This document shows positions 33,978 through 44,752 of a stretch of 45,254 nucleotides of DNA, piece by piece. The stretch covers positions 1-45,254 of the forward strand of contig CAIVPX010000101.1 in NCBI GenBank assembly GCA_903907905.1. Reading direction: 5' to 3'. A program made the position numbers and the translations under genes. This DNA comes from an uncultured bacterium (GTDB lineage: Bacteria; Pseudomonadota; Gammaproteobacteria; Burkholderiales; Burkholderiaceae_E). The notes under the pieces were generated by a model. The model had not been told where the DNA came from. It was given only the letters and a program-made list of their open reading frames with translations, and made no database searches. The number at the start of each line of letters is the position of its first letter. Position 1 is the first letter of the stretch.

Positions 33978-33980
33978 CCG

Positions 33981-36900
33981 TCAGCCGATGGCCACCCGCG
34001 CGTTGCGAAAGAGCCTCATCCAGGGTGAGTCTTCGCCCAGCGACGGATCACGCCAGCTCATTTGAACAGAGCGGAACACCCGTTCCGGGTGCGGCATCAT
34101 GATGGTGGCCCGACCATCAGCCGAGGTGAAAGCGGTCAGCCCCTGCGGTGAACCGTTCGGGTTCGACGGGTAACGCAAGGCCGGCAAGCCGTCAGGCCCG
34201 ATGAATCGCAGACAAGCCTGCGCGGCCGATGCGTCTTGAGCGGATTCGAACTGGACGCGGCCCTCACCGTGAGCCACCACGATCGGCATGCGGCTGGACG
34301 CCATACCCTTGAAGAACAGCGAAGGCGAATCGAGCACCTCGACCATGGTGAAGCGCGCCTCGTACTGCTCTGATCGATTTCTGAGAAACCTCGGCCAGTG
34401 CTCGGCGCCCGGGATGATGGCCTTGAGCTGCGACATCATCTGACATCCGTTGCAGACGCCCAGCGAGAGGGTATCGTTGCGTGCAAAGAACGCCGCGAAG
34501 GCGTCAGCCAGACGATCGTTAAACAGAATGGAACGCGCCCAGCCGGTACCGGCGCCGAGGACATCACCGTAGGAGAAACCGCCGCACGCGACCAAGGCCT
34601 GGAATCGCGAGAGCTGTTCGCGACCCGAGATCAGGTCGGTCATGTGGACATCCACCGCCGCAAAGCCGGCACGGTCGAAGGCCGCAGCCATCTCGATGTG
34701 ACTGTTGACGCCCTGCTCGCGGAGCACCGCCACCCGCGGGCGCGCCTTGCCGCTGGCGATGTAGGGGGCCGCGATATCGTCGGCCGGGTTGAATACGGGC
34801 GACACGAAGAGGCCCGGGTCGGAGACGCTCGACAGCGATTCGAATTCTTCCTTCGCACACTCGGGGTCATCGCGCAGCGCCGCGATGCGATAGCTGGTTT
34901 CGCTCCAGACCTGTTGCAGTTCGGTGCGCGGCACGCTCCAGATGCAGCGGCCGTCGCGAAGGAATTCGAGCTTGTCACCAACGGAGGGCTTGCCGATGAC
35001 GTGGGCGTGCCTGGACAGCCCCGCCTCGCGCAGCAAGGCCATCACCGCATCACGGTCGCTTGTTCGCACCTGGATGACCGCGCCCAACTCTTCGTTGAAC
35101 AGCGCCTTGAGTGTGAGCTCATTGCGCTGGACGGCGACCTGTTCGGGCCGGATCTTGAAATCGCCCCAGTCAGCGGAATGCGGATCGATCGTGAGCAGGT
35201 CGAGGTTGACCGCAAGCCCGCAGCGGCCCGCAAAGGCCATCTCGCAGAGCGTGACGAAGAGCCCACCGTCGGACCGGTCGTGGTAGGCCAGCAGACGCTG
35301 CTCGCGCCCCAGCCGGCTGATCACCTGAACAAAGTTCACCAACTGTTGGGGATCATCGAGGTCGGGCGACTCATGGCCCAGTTGCTGCGTGACCTGCGCG
35401 AGTGCCGAGCCGCCCATGCGTTGCCGCTGCCCTGCGAGGTCGATCAGGATGAGCGTGGTGTCGAGATCGGGGCGCAGTTGCGGCGTGAGCACGAGGCGTG
35501 CGTCGGCGACTGGCGCAAAGGCCGTCACGACAAGCGAGGTGGGTGCACTGACCCGTTTTTGCCGAGCGGCGCCATCGATGGACTCGTCCCAGACAGTTCG
35601 CATCGACAGGGAGTCTTTGCCCACTGGAATGGCAATGCCCAGGCTGCGGCACAGTGCGGCGGCGGCATCGACCGCATCGCGCAGGTCGGCGTCTTCGTCG
35701 GCCGGTCCGCAAGCGGCCATCCAGTTGGCCGACAGCTTGACCGAGTCGATGCCATCGATCAGCGCAGCGGCGATATTGGTGATGGATTCGGCGACCGCCA
35801 TCCGCGAGGCGGCGGCGGGATTGATGGTGGCCAGCGGTGTGCGCTCCCCCATCGCCAGCGCTTCGCCCCGATAAGCCCGAAAGTCCATCAGCCCGACCGC
35901 GCAATCGGCGACGGGCACCTGCCAAGGCCCCACCATTTGATCGCGTGCGCTCATCCCGCCCACTGTTCGGTCGCCGATGGTGATGAGGAAGGATTTGCTG
36001 GCGACAGTCGGCAGTCGCAATACATTGAAGGCGACTTCGCCCAGTTCGAGGCCCACCAGGTCCACCGGCGCAAGCCTGCGATCCGCCCGCTTGGCCTCGC
36101 GGTGCATTCGGGGCGGCTTGCCCAGCAGCACCTCAATGGGCATGTCCACGGGCCGGCTGCCATCACTGGCCTCGACCACCAGTTGCCCGTCCGCCGTCAC
36201 GTGACCGACCACCGCGAAGGGGCAGCGCTCTCGATGGCAGAGCGACTCGAAGAGCGGGAGCGATGCGGGGTCGATCGCCAGCACATAACGCTCCTGCGAC
36301 TCGTTGCACCAGATTTCGGCCGGCGAAAGCCCGCTTTCTTCGAGCGGCACGCGCGACAATGCAAAATGGGCCGAGCGCCCGGCGCCATGAACGATCTCTG
36401 GGAACGCATTGGACAAACCACCCGCGCCGACGTCGTGGATGGAGAGCACGGGGTTGTCATCGCCAAGCGACCAGCAGCGGTCGAGCACTTCTTGCGCACG
36501 GCGCTGGATCTCGGGGTTGCCGCGCTGTACCGAGTCGAAGTCGAGTTGAGCGGTATTCGAGCCCGCGTTCATGCTCGAGGCAGCGCCCCCGCCGAGCCCG
36601 ATCCGCATGCCGGGCCCGCCGAGTTGGATGAGGCAGGCCCCAACCGGCAGATCGTTCTTGTGGGTGTGCCGGGCATCAATGTTGCCCACTCCCCCCGCGA
36701 TCATGATCGGCTTGTGATAGCCACGGACGGTGCCGCCGATGTTCTGCTCATAACTGCGGAAATAGCCAAGCAGGTTGGGCCGCCCGAATTCGTTATTGAA
36801 CGCGGCGCCGCCGATCGGTCCCTCGATCATGATGGTGAGCGGTGAGGCGATGCGCTCAGGTACACCGTAGGGCGCCTGGTGGGCCCTGCCCTCGGTGGGC

Positions 36901-38021
36901 TCGAGCACGTCCTGGGCCGTTTCCCAGGGCTGCTCAAAACCGGGGATACAAAGGTTGGAAACGGAAAACCCCGTCAGGCCGAACTTGGGCCGGGCGCCCC
37001 GTCCGGTCGCGCCCTCGTCGCGGATTTCGCCACCGGCTCCCGTCGCGGCTCCGGGAAACGGTGAGATCGCAGTGGGGTGGTTGTGGGTTTCGACCTTGAG
37101 CAGGCTGTGCGTCAGCAGGCGCTGCTCGGCGTAGTCCCCGCCCCCTTCAGCCGATCCGGGTGACGGGAAGAACCGCATGACCTCCGCGCCCTCAAGCACT
37201 GCAGCGTTATCCGAGTAGGCCACGATGGTGCCGCGCGGGTTGGCCCGATGCGTACTGCGGATCATGTCGAACAGCGATCCGTCGACCGGCTCACCGTCGA
37301 GCGACCAGCTGGCATTGAAGATCTTGTGCCGGCAGTGTTCCGAGTTGGCCTGCGCGAACATCATCAGCTCGACGTCAGAGGGGTCGCGCCCCAGCGTCGT
37401 GAAGGCATCAAAGAGGTAGTCGATCTCGTCGTCGGACAGGGCCAGTCCAAGACCGAGGTTGGCGCGCTCAAGCGCCGGACGACCATCCGCACTCAGGGCA
37501 ATGCGCTGCATCGGCCGCCCTGGAAGCGACACGAACAACTGCTCGGGCGCAGGCGGCTCGAACAATGCACTTTCAGTCATCCGATCGTGCAGCACAGCCG
37601 ACAGCGCCAGCAGGAGTGATTCGTCCGGTCGCTCGGACGCCCCGAAGCGCCCCCCCAGCAGGCGGCCGCGCAGGCGGATCCGGTACTCGATGCCGCGCTC
37701 GATCCGTCGGACTGCGCTCATCCCGCAGTTGCGGGCGATGTCGGTAGCCTTGCTCGCCCATGGTGAGAGCGTGCCCAGGCGCGGCACGACATGGATGGAG
37801 AATCCCTCGGTGGGCAAGGTCGCGGCAGGACCGTCTGCCAGCAGCGCCGCGATGCGAGCGGGGAGCGCCTGGTCGGGCGCCTGATCGAGCAGGACGTAGT
37901 GCACATACCGGCTGTCCAGCCCGGACACGCGCGGCTCGATCTTCTTCAGGGCGTTGAAGGCGCGTTCCCGGCGAAAGCCCGAGAGCACGGCGCCGCCCGT
38001 GACGGTGAGTGTATGGAGCAT
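33981..38021 (-). CDS. purL: Phosphoribosylformylglycinamidine synthase PurL (large, single-chain)
   Basis: 1346 residues from ATG 38021. It converts FGAR, glutamine and ATP to FGAM in purine synthesis. Seen: opening [19 protein letters not shown], the linker and AIRS-like halves with [33 protein letters not shown] and [19 protein letters not shown], and a C-terminal glutaminase with [10 protein letters not shown] and nucleophile cysteine in [10 protein letters not shown]. Full length for the gammaproteobacterial-type single-chain enzyme. The frame is open to 38057, but a TATAAT at 38041-38046 on this strand overlaps that region, so 38021 is the better start. It begins 36 nt from the end of the 5-oxoprolinase gene, which lies upstream on the same strand. 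Confidence 0.95.
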   Translation of the reverse strand: MLHTLTVTGGAVLSGFRRERAFNALKKIEPRVSGLDSRYVHYVLLDQAPDQALPARIAALLADGPAATLPTEGFSIHVVPRLGTLSPWASKATDIARNCGMSAVRRIERGIEYRIRLRGRLLGGRFGASERPDESLLLALSAVLHDRMTESALFEPPAPEQLFVSLPGRPMQRIALSADGRPALERANLGLGLALSDDEIDYLFDAFTTLGRDPSDVELMMFAQANSEHCRHKIFNASWSLDGEPVDGSLFDMIRSTHRANPRGTIVAYSDNAAVLEGAEVMRFFPSPGSAEGGGDYAEQRLLTHSLLKVETHNHPTAISPFPGAATGAGGEIRDEGATGRGARPKFGLTGFSVSNLCIPGFEQPWETAQDVLEPTEGRAHQAPYGVPERIASPLTIMIEGPIGGAAFNNEFGRPNLLGYFRSYEQNIGGTVRGYHKPIMIAGGVGNIDARHTHKNDLPVGACLIQLGGPGMRIGLGGGAASSMNAGSNTAQLDFDSVQRGNPEIQRRAQEVLDRCWSLGDDNPVLSIHDVGAGGLSNAFPEIVHGAGRSAHFALSRVPLEESGLSPAEIWCNESQERYVLAIDPASLPLFESLCHRERCPFAVVGHVTADGQLVVEASDGSRPVDMPIEVLLGKPPRMHREAKRADRRLAPVDLVGLELGEVAFNVLRLPTVASKSFLITIGDRTVGGMSARDQMVGPWQVPVADCAVGLMDFRAYRGEALAMGERTPLATINPAAASRMAVAESITNIAAALIDGIDSVKLSANWMAACGPADEDADLRDAVDAAAALCRSLGIAIPVGKDSLSMRTVWDESIDGAARQKRVSAPTSLVVTAFAPVADARLVLTPQLRPDLDTTLILIDLAGQRQRMGGSALAQVTQQLGHESPDLDDPQQLVNFVQVISRLGREQRLLAYHDRSDGGLFVTLCEMAFAGRCGLAVNLDLLTIDPHSADWGDFKIRPEQVAVQRNELTLKALFNEELGAVIQVRTSDRDAVMALLREAGLSRHAHVIGKPSVGDKLEFLRDGRCIWSVPRTELQQVWSETSYRIAALRDDPECAKEEFESLSSVSDPGLFVSPVFNPADDIAAPYIASGKARPRVAVLREQGVNSHIEMAAAFDRAGFAAVDVHMTDLISGREQLSRFQALVACGGFSYGDVLGAGTGWARSILFNDRLADAFAAFFARNDTLSLGVCNGCQMMSQLKAIIPGAEHWPRFLRNRSEQYEARFTMVEVLDSPSLFFKGMASSRMPIVVAHGEGRVQFESAQDASAAQACLRFIGPDGLPALRYPSNPNGSPQGLTAFTSADGRATIMMPHPERVFRSVQMSWRDPSLGEDSPWMRLFRNARVAIG

Positions 38022-38040
38022 GCCGCTGCGAAAAAGATCG

Positions 38041-38046
38041 ATTATA
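38041..38046 (-). promoter_or_regulatory. -10 box TATAAT for purL
   Basis: GGCTATAATCG on the minus strand, 19 nt from ATG 38021, giving an expected leader of about 12 nt. It sits in the 36-bp gap after the upstream gene and suggests purL has its own promoter. No clear -35. Confidence 0.45.
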
Positions 38047-38057
38047 GCCGCCAGCAC

Positions 38058-41000
38058 TCAGGCGGGGCCGAAGCCCCCGCCCCCCGGTGTCTCGATCACG
38101 AAGCAGTCGCCTGCCGCCAACTTGGCGCCATCGGCGTGCCCGAGCACTTCGACCCGCCCATCGATGCGTTCAATGAGGTTGCGGCCCAGCAGACCCGGCT
38201 GCCCTCCGCCTGCCCCGAACGCAGGGTGGATTCGCCCATTCGAGAGGATGGACGCCGTCATCGGCTCGAGGAAGCGGATCCGCCGGACGCCACCGTCGCC
38301 CCCACGCCAGCGCCCCGCACCTCCCGAGCGCTCGCGAATCGTGTAGCTTTCGAGCCGCACCGGGAAACGCAATTCGAGAATCTCGGGGTCGGTCAGCCGC
38401 GAATTCGTCATGTGGGTTTGCACCACGGAACACCCATTGAAGCCGCCGGTGATGCGGCCCTGGGCGTCAAAGATGGCGCCTGCGCCCGAGCCGCCAGCGA
38501 CGGTTTCGTAGTACTGATACCGCGCGTTACCGAAGGTGAAATTGTTCATCGTGCACTGGCTGGCCGCCATCACGCCGAGGGCACCATACAGCGCGTTGGT
38601 GATGCACATCGAGGTCTCCACATTGCCCGCGACCACGGCTGAAGGATAGCGTGGGTTCAGCAGGCACCCTTCAGGCACCACCACCTCGAGCGGCTTGAGG
38701 CAGCCCTCGTTCATTGGAATGTCGTCGTCGACGAGCGTGCGAAATACGTACAGCACGGCCGCCATGGTGACGGCGGCGGGTGCGTTGAAGTTGTTGGCCT
38801 GCTGGGGCGAGGTGCCGGTGAAGTCGATCTTTGCAGATCGCGCCGCGTGGTTCACCCGAATGCTCACGCGGATTCGAGCGCCGTTATCCATGGGCAAGGT
38901 GAACTCACCGTCCTTCAGCGCGCTGATGACCCGTCGCACCGACTCTTCGGCGTTGGCCTGCACATGGCGCATGTAGGCGAGAACCACATCCAGACCGAAA
39001 TGATCGACCATGCGCAGCAGTTCGTCGCGGCCCTTCTCATTGGCGGCGATCTGCGCCCGAAGGTCGGCCAGATTCTGCTCGATATTTCGGGCGGGATATC
39101 GGGCGCCAGCGAGCAGCGCACGGATCGGAGCCTCGCGCAGGCGCCCGTCCTCGACCAGTTTCACGTTGGTCAGCAGGACGCCCTCCTCCTCGATGTGTCG
39201 GCTGTCGGGCGGCATCGAGCCCGGCGTCATGCCGCCCACGTCGGCGTGATGGCCGCGAGAGCCTACGTAAAACAGGATCTCCCCGCCCGCCGCATCAAAC
39301 ACCGGCGTGATCACCGTGATGTCCGGAAGGTGCGTGCCACCCGCATACGGATCGTTGAGCACGAAGGCATCGCCCGACTGGATCTGGCCTTGGTTTGCGG
39401 CAATGATCGCCCGAACGCTTGCCCCCATGGATCCGAGGTGAACCGGCATGTGGGGCGCGTTGGCGACGAGCCGACCGTCGTGATCGAACACGGCGCAGGA
39501 AAAGTCGAGACGCTCCTTGATATTGACCGAGTGGGCCGTGTTCTGAAGCCGATAGCCCATCTGCTCGGCAATCGACATGAACAGATTATTGAAGATCTCC
39601 AGCATGACGGGGTCGGCCTGCGTGCCAACTGCGACGCGGCTCGGGCGCGATTCAAATCGCTCGAGGAGAAGATCACCTCGCACAGTGCGCAAGGCCTGCC
39701 AGCCCGGTTCAAGCACGGTGGTAGCGGTGGCCTCGGCAATCACGGCCGGTCCCTGAATGCAGGCGCCGGCCGCCAGGCCATCCCTACGATACAGCGGCAG
39801 GCTTTGCCAGGCCCCGCCGACATAGGCTCGCACGCGGTCGATCGGTTCGGCGTCGCCCCCGAGCACCTGAGCCCCGACTGCAAGCTGCGCCGTGTCAACC
39901 CTTGCCTGTCGGCTGGCAGCCTCGATGACAACGGATTCAATGACCAACGCCCGGCCCTCGAGCAGAAATGAAAACCGCTGGCGGTAGGCGGCCTCGAATT
40001 GTGCCTTCATGACATCGGTCGCTCCCCAATCGACGGAGAGCGAGGTATCGGTGCCCTCGTATCGGAGCAAGGCGCGGCGCGCCACATGGATGGCATCGGC
40101 TGGCTCACCCTGAGCGATCAATTCATCGCGACCGTCGCTGGCGAGTTGATCGAGCGCGGATGCCGCCTGCCGCCAGCCGGCCTCGTCAAGCCTGAGCTCG
40201 ATCGAGCGCTCGCGCATGGCGGTCTGCTCGGCCAGGCCCATGCCATAGGCAGAAAGCACGCCGGCCAGCGGATGAATGAGCACCCGCGGCATCGCGAGCG
40301 CGTCGGCGACCAGGCACGCGTGTTGTCCCCCGGCTCCACCAAAGGTCGTGAGGGTGTACTGCGTGATGTCGTAGCCCCGCTGCACCGAAATCTTCTTGAT
40401 GGCATTGGCCATGTTGGCCACGGCGATATCAATGAAGCCCTGAGCGAGCGCCTCGGGCGTGATCGGCTGCCCGGTGCTGCGAGTCACCCGCTCCGCGAGG
40501 GCGGAGAACTCTCGCCGAACCACCTCGGCATCGAGCGGCTGGTCGGCTGTCGGCCCAAAGACGCTGGGGAAATGCGTGGGCTGGAGCTTGCCCAGCATGA
40601 CGTTGGCGTCGGTGACTGTAAGCGGGCCGCCGCGGCGATACGAGGCGGGGCCGGGATTGGCGCCGGCCGAGTCCGGGCCCACCCGCAGCCGCGCGCCATC
40701 AAAATGAAGGATGGAGCCGCCCCCCGCGGCCACGGTGTGAATGCTCATCATGGGCGCGCGCAAGCGAACCCCGGCCACGAGCGTGTCGAAGGCTCGCTCG
40801 AATTCGCCGGCGTAGTGCGAAACATCGGTGGACGTGCCGCCCATGTCGAATCCGATGACGCGGTCGAAACCCGCAGCAGCGCTGACCCCGACCATACCAA
40901 CGATGCCACCTGCCGGTCCCGAAAGAATGGAGTCCTTACCCTGGAAGGCGCGTGCGTCGGTGAGGCCGCCGTTGGACTGCATGAATTTCAGCCGAACGCC

Positions 41001-41699
41001 GGGCATGGCCGCCGCCACCTGGTCGACGTAGCGTCTGAGCACCGGCGACAGGTAGGCATCGACCACGCAGGTATCCCCCCGGGCCACGAAGCGAATGAGC
41101 GGAGACGCCTCGTGCGACACCGAGACCTGGGTAAAGCCCACCTCGCGCGCGATCCGTGCCAGCGTCGTCTCATGTTCGCCAAAGCGGTAGGCATGCATCA
41201 ATACGATGGCCACGGCCCGCAGCCCCCGGTCGAAGGCCGCCTGCAGCCCCGCGCGGGTGGTGTCTTCATCCAGCGCACGCAGCACCCCGCCATCGGCTGC
41301 AATCCGCTCGTCAATTTCGAGCACGTCCTTGTAGAGCAGTTCCGGCAGACGGATCTCACGATCAAACAGCCGAGGCCGATTCTGATACGCGATCCGCAAT
41401 GCATCGCGAAAGCCTTGGGTCACCGCCAGCAGCAAGGGTTCGCCCTTGCGCTCGAGCAAGGCATTGGTCGCGACAGTGGTCCCCATCTTCACGCACTCCA
41501 CGCGCGCGGCGGGAACGGGCACCCCCACCTCGATGCCCAGCAGGCGTCGGATACCTTCCACCGCCGCATCGGGGTACTGCTCAGGGTTTTCGGACAGGAG
41601 CTTCTCGGTCACCAGGGCGCCGTCAGGCCGCCGGCCGACAATGTCGGTGAAGGTGCCGCCCCGGTCGATCCAGAATTGCCATTTCGAATCGTCACTCAT
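38058..41699 (-). CDS. oplAH: 5-Oxoprolinase (ATP-hydrolysing), fused HyuA-HyuB type
   Basis: 1213 residues from ATG 41699, with GGAAAAG just upstream. It opens 5-oxoproline to glutamate with ATP, or a related hydantoin ring. N-terminal hydantoinase A half at about 1-690: [12 protein letters not shown] at 10-21, [25 protein letters not shown] and [10 protein letters not shown] (ATP-site motifs of the actin-like fold). C-terminal hydantoinase B half from about 705: [48 protein letters not shown] and the ending [12 protein letters not shown]. Both halves in one chain match eukaryotic and proteobacterial 5-oxoprolinases, but substrate assignment within this family is often unreliable. The frame is open to 41768, but MSDDSKW has the Shine-Dalgarno. 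Confidence 0.88.
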   Translation of the reverse strand: MSDDSKWQFWIDRGGTFTDIVGRRPDGALVTEKLLSENPEQYPDAAVEGIRRLLGIEVGVPVPAARVECVKMGTTVATNALLERKGEPLLLAVTQGFRDALRIAYQNRPRLFDREIRLPELLYKDVLEIDERIAADGGVLRALDEDTTRAGLQAAFDRGLRAVAIVLMHAYRFGEHETTLARIAREVGFTQVSVSHEASPLIRFVARGDTCVVDAYLSPVLRRYVDQVAAAMPGVRLKFMQSNGGLTDARAFQGKDSILSGPAGGIVGMVGVSAAAGFDRVIGFDMGGTSTDVSHYAGEFERAFDTLVAGVRLRAPMMSIHTVAAGGGSILHFDGARLRVGPDSAGANPGPASYRRGGPLTVTDANVMLGKLQPTHFPSVFGPTADQPLDAEVVRREFSALAERVTRSTGQPITPEALAQGFIDIAVANMANAIKKISVQRGYDITQYTLTTFGGAGGQHACLVADALAMPRVLIHPLAGVLSAYGMGLAEQTAMRERSIELRLDEAGWRQAASALDQLASDGRDELIAQGEPADAIHVARRALLRYEGTDTSLSVDWGATDVMKAQFEAAYRQRFSFLLEGRALVIESVVIEAASRQARVDTAQLAVGAQVLGGDAEPIDRVRAYVGGAWQSLPLYRRDGLAAGACIQGPAVIAEATATTVLEPGWQALRTVRGDLLLERFESRPSRVAVGTQADPVMLEIFNNLFMSIAEQMGYRLQNTAHSVNIKERLDFSCAVFDHDGRLVANAPHMPVHLGSMGASVRAIIAANQGQIQSGDAFVLNDPYAGGTHLPDITVITPVFDAAGGEILFYVGSRGHHADVGGMTPGSMPPDSRHIEEEGVLLTNVKLVEDGRLREAPIRALLAGARYPARNIEQNLADLRAQIAANEKGRDELLRMVDHFGLDVVLAYMRHVQANAEESVRRVISALKDGEFTLPMDNGARIRVSIRVNHAARSAKIDFTGTSPQQANNFNAPAAVTMAAVLYVFRTLVDDDIPMNEGCLKPLEVVVPEGCLLNPRYPSAVVAGNVETSMCITNALYGALGVMAASQCTMNNFTFGNARYQYYETVAGGSGAGAIFDAQGRITGGFNGCSVVQTHMTNSRLTDPEILELRFPVRLESYTIRERSGGAGRWRGGDGGVRRIRFLEPMTASILSNGRIHPAFGAGGGQPGLLGRNLIERIDGRVEVLGHADGAKLAAGDCFVIETPGGGGFGPA

Positions 41700-42025
41700 T
41701 GCTTTTCCACGAATACGCTGGTCGGATCGCGTCGATACGACCGACACCATTTGATTTTTCGGGGACATTTCCCGCGAGCGTTACCTGACGTCGACGCAGA
41801 GGCTAACGATACGCGACAAGCTCCTCGGGCGCGCAACGCCCCCGCAGAGGCCTCAGGGACTGGGCTGGGCGCCAGGCGGCAGAATGCTATTCAAGCACTC
41901 CGATCAGCTCCTGATAGGGCGCCTTGCGCCCGCACGCGGGCTCAGAGGTATAGTTGTTGGGGTCCGCGCCGGTTGGGTTACCAGCGGTACCGATCCACTT
42001 TTCTCGCCATGCAGGGACCACGCCC
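41700..42025. other. Divergent intergenic region (326 bp), mostly unexplained
   Basis: No gene is supported here. It must hold the promoters of the 5-oxoprolinase gene (leftward) and the SPFH gene (rightward). A TATAGT at 41949-41954 with TTGCGC at 41924-41929 (spacer 19) is a weak candidate for the rightward promoter. CGTTA and TAACG flank a 20-bp stretch near 41780-41808, possibly an operator. I see no tRNA, repeat or terminator. Confidence 0.4.
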
Positions 42026-42901
42026 ATGGACTCTTTTCCGCTTTCGACCCTCGTCTACGTCGCCATCGCGCTGCTGGTGCTGGTGACGATCCGAGGGGCC
42101 ATCAAGATCGTGCCTCAGTCCGAAAACTGGCTGGTCGAGCGACTCGGGAGGTACAACCGGAAATTGGAAGCCGGCCTGCACGTCATCATCCCCTTCTTCG
42201 AGACCGTTCAACACAAGGTGCCCATTCAGGAGCGGCAGTTGCCGCCCAAGCCCATCAACGCCATTACGCTCGACAATGTGACGATCGCCATTTCGCTGGC
42301 AGTGCTTTACCGCATTGCCGATGCATCGAAGACCATGTACCGCATCTCCAATGTCGACGACGCCATCATCACCATCGTCAACGGCACGGTGAGAAGCGTA
42401 ATCGGCAAGACTGACCTCGATGGCGTGCAGTCCAATCGGCGCCACCTCTCGACCGAAATCGAGGAAGAACTTCGAAGCGTTTCCGAGGAATGGGGTGTCG
42501 TGCTCACCCGGGTGGAAATCCTCGAGGTCGATGTCGACCAGGAAACCCGTCAGGCCATGCAGCGGCAGATCAATGCCGAGCGCGACCGGCGGGCACTGGT
42601 GCTCGAGGCGGAAGGCAAGCGCCAGGCCACCGAACTCGAGGCCGACGCCCAGTATTACGCAGCACAGAAGCAGGCTCAGGCGGTCAAGGTTCGGGCCGAT
42701 GCCGAGGCCTACGCGGTCACGGTGGTCTCGCAAGCCATCGCTGGGGGGGGCGCCAGCGCGGTCGAGTTCGAGATCAAGAAGATTCAGGCGCACGCCGTTC
42801 AGGAACTCTCCAAGGGTTCCAACGCCAAGATCGTGCTCGTGCCGACCGACGTCCTGAGCGGCCTGAGCGGTGCGGTTGCCCGACTGGCCGACAGGCTCTG
42901 A
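42026..42901 (+). CDS. SPFH/stomatin-family membrane protein (paraslipin, QmcA-like)
   Basis: 291 residues from ATG 42026; AGGGA at 42012-42016 is upstream. Seen: one N-terminal membrane segment at about 8-26, a band-7/SPFH domain (VPQSENWLVERLGRYNRKLEAGLHVIIPF and PPKPINAITLDNVTIAIS), and a C-terminal coiled coil rich in Ala, Glu, Gln and Arg (NAERDRRALVLEAEGKRQATELEADAQ). Such proteins form membrane-bound cages and partner with NfeD proteins or FtsH-type proteases. The next gene, 2 nt away, is the expected NfeD-like partner, supporting the assignment. Confidence 0.9.
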   Translation: MDSFPLSTLVYVAIALLVLVTIRGAIKIVPQSENWLVERLGRYNRKLEAGLHVIIPFFETVQHKVPIQERQLPPKPINAITLDNVTIAISLAVLYRIADASKTMYRISNVDDAIITIVNGTVRSVIGKTDLDGVQSNRRHLSTEIEEELRSVSEEWGVVLTRVEILEVDVDQETRQAMQRQINAERDRRALVLEAEGKRQATELEADAQYYAAQKQAQAVKVRADAEAYAVTVVSQAIAGGGASAVEFEIKKIQAHAVQELSKGSNAKIVLVPTDVLSGLSGAVARLADRL

Positions 42902-42903
42902 GC

Positions 42904-43167
42904 ATGGAGACCTATCAGATTTCGTTGCTGCTCGCGGTGGTGCTTGCCATTGCCGAGGTGCTCACGCTCTCCTTCATCCTGCTCGGCCTGTCAGTGGGAA
43001 TGCTTGCGGTGGCCATGCTGCAATACCTCGGCGGTGGCCTGAGCCTGGGTCGTGATGTGCTCGTGTTCGCCTTGGCTTCGCTGCTGGCGATCCTGCTGTT
43101 CCGACGCATCTTCAGAAAGCGCAGCGACCAGCAGGTTCTCGAGCAAGACGATATCAACCGCTACTGA
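42904..43167 (+). CDS. Short NfeD-like membrane protein without the OB domain
   Basis: 87 residues from ATG 42904. Three hydrophobic segments (LLLAVVLAIAEVLTLSFILLG, GMLAVAMLQYLGG and VLVFALASLLAILLF) followed by RRIFRKRSDQQVLEQDDINRY. This is the NfeD/YbbK transmembrane part; in typical members a DiNxY-like motif leads into a C-terminal OB-fold that contacts the SPFH partner, but here the protein stops at that point. The next gene starts 7 nt later and shows no OB remnant in this stretch. It is either a naturally short form or a truncation. Pairing with an SPFH gene supports the call. Confidence 0.72.
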   Translation: METYQISLLLAVVLAIAEVLTLSFILLGLSVGMLAVAMLQYLGGGLSLGRDVLVFALASLLAILLFRRIFRKRSDQQVLEQDDINRY

Positions 43168-43174
43168 TCCCGCC

Positions 43175-44752
43175 ATGGGAGCGCTATATCGAAGTTCATC
43201 GATCCGCGCGGCCGAGCAGGCAGCGCTTGCGAAGCTTGCGCCGGGCACGCTGATGCGCCGGGCAGCCCAGGCGATCGCCGACGCCGTCGCCCGGCAGGCG
43301 CGAGCGCTGCGCCCTGGTCGGCCGATCGTCGCGCTGGTGGGCCCTGGCAACAATGGCGGCGATGCCCTGCTTGCAGCGATGCTCCTTCGCGAGCGAGCTT
43401 ACCCATCGAGCGCGCTCCTGCTCGACCCCTCCCTGCCGGCGGCGAGCGATGCCCGGGCGGTCAGAGTTGAGGCTCAGGCAATGGGCTTCTCACTGGATGG
43501 GGGTGACCTGTCCCGCGCTCTGGGCCATGAAGCGATCTTCATTGACGGCCTGTTCGGCATTGGCCTGAGTCGCCCGTTGTCGGGACTCGCGCGCGACTGG
43601 ACGACCCGCCTCAACGAGGCCCGGGCGCTCGTCATCAGTGTCGATATTCCCAGCGGGCTCGACGCCGATACCGGAGCCATCGTGGGGGGCCGCGGCGGCG
43701 CTGCCGTGCACGCCCAACAAACCGTCAGCTTCCTGGGCGATAAGCCCGGGCTGCATACGGGCGCCGGGATCGACGTCGCGGGCGAGGTTCGGCTTGAGAT
43801 GCTGGGCGTGGAAGCAGGCATAGGCGATGGCACTTTGATCGATGAGCCGGCAGTGTGGCCGCTTGCCACGCTGCTGCGGCGTCGTCGCTCGAGCCACAAG
43901 GGTAGCCATGGCACCGTGAGGGTGATGGGCGGTGCCGCGGGCATGCGCGGCGCGGCGCTGCTCGCGGCGATGGGGGCTCAGCGCGCCGGCGCCGGCAAGG
44001 TGGCCATTGCCCGCCCGGATGAGGGGGCTCGGGGCGATGGCGGCGCGCTGTTCGTCGCCGAACCTCAACTGATGTACGCCCGTGCAGACGATGGCCTGGA
44101 GGGGGTCGACGTGGTCGTGGTGGGATGCGGCCTGGGCCAGCAGGCAGGCGCCCGTCAATTGCTGCGTCGGGCTCTGGCCTGCCCCCACCCATTGGTGATC
44201 GACGCCGACGCGCTCAACCTGCTGGCGGCTACGCCCGCCCTGCAAGGCCTGCTGCGCGCTCGCAACGGAGCGGCCGTGCTCACCCCGCATCCGCTCGAGG
44301 CAGCACGACTGCTCGGGTGCCCGGTCGAGCTCGTTCAATCCGATCGGGTCGGAGCCGCCCTGCGACTTGCGCGGGCCTTGAATGCCGTCTGCGTGCTCAA
44401 GGGCGCCGGGACGATTTGCGCCAGCCCGCAAGGTCACTGGGCCATCGTCGCGGCCGGAAGCCCATCCCTTGCCACAGCCGGCACGGGTGACGTGCTGGCA
44501 GGGACCATCGGCGCCTTGATTGCGCAGGGCCTCTTCGCGTCCTCGGCCGCGTGCCTGGGCGCCTGGATCCATGCGGAGGCCGGTACCTCGTGGGCCCGCT
44601 CAGCCATCGGCAACGTAGGCATGTCGGCCGCTGAATTGCCCGACATGATTCGATCCCATCTCAATCGCGTCATCGCGTCAGCATCAATTCGGCCCGGGCG
44701 ACAGGCCCCGGCACCCATCGCCCCCCCCAGCGCGGGCCGGAGTCCCCCATGA
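43175..44752 (+). CDS. nnrD: Bifunctional NAD(P)H-hydrate epimerase / ADP-dependent dehydratase
   Basis: 525 residues from ATG 43175. It repairs hydrated NAD(P)H: the N-terminal epimerase (NnrE/YjeF_N) interconverts R and S forms, the C-terminal kinase-like dehydratase (NnrD, CARKD family) removes water with ADP. Seen: VGPGNNGGDALLAAMLL at about 54-70, SVDIPSGLDADTG (epimerase region), then SHKGSHGTVRVMGGAAGMRGAALLAA at about 245-270 and ADP-site GTGDVLAGTIGALIAQG. Both halves are complete in the usual E. coli-like fused order. The stop overlaps the pgi start by 4 nt. A short Pro/Ala-rich C-terminal tail is not part of the domain. Confidence 0.93.
   Translation: MGALYRSSSIRAAEQAALAKLAPGTLMRRAAQAIADAVARQARALRPGRPIVALVGPGNNGGDALLAAMLLRERAYPSSALLLDPSLPAASDARAVRVEAQAMGFSLDGGDLSRALGHEAIFIDGLFGIGLSRPLSGLARDWTTRLNEARALVISVDIPSGLDADTGAIVGGRGGAAVHAQQTVSFLGDKPGLHTGAGIDVAGEVRLEMLGVEAGIGDGTLIDEPAVWPLATLLRRRRSSHKGSHGTVRVMGGAAGMRGAALLAAMGAQRAGAGKVAIARPDEGARGDGGALFVAEPQLMYARADDGLEGVDVVVVGCGLGQQAGARQLLRRALACPHPLVIDADALNLLAATPALQGLLRARNGAAVLTPHPLEAARLLGCPVELVQSDRVGAALRLARALNAVCVLKGAGTICASPQGHWAIVAAGSPSLATAGTGDVLAGTIGALIAQGLFASSAACLGAWIHAEAGTSWARSAIGNVGMSAAELPDMIRSHLNRVIASASIRPGRQAPAPIAPPSAGRSPP

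Noticed and set aside
34398-36845. 815-codon plus-strand open frame antisense to purL
   Set aside because: It mirrors the purL coding frame. Long antisense frames are expected in GC-rich genes; the translation has no recognisable domain. Similar frames opposite sctV (146-1168), the hydratase/dehydrogenase (8439-10064) and the 5-oxoprolinase (39999-42086) were rejected for the same reason.
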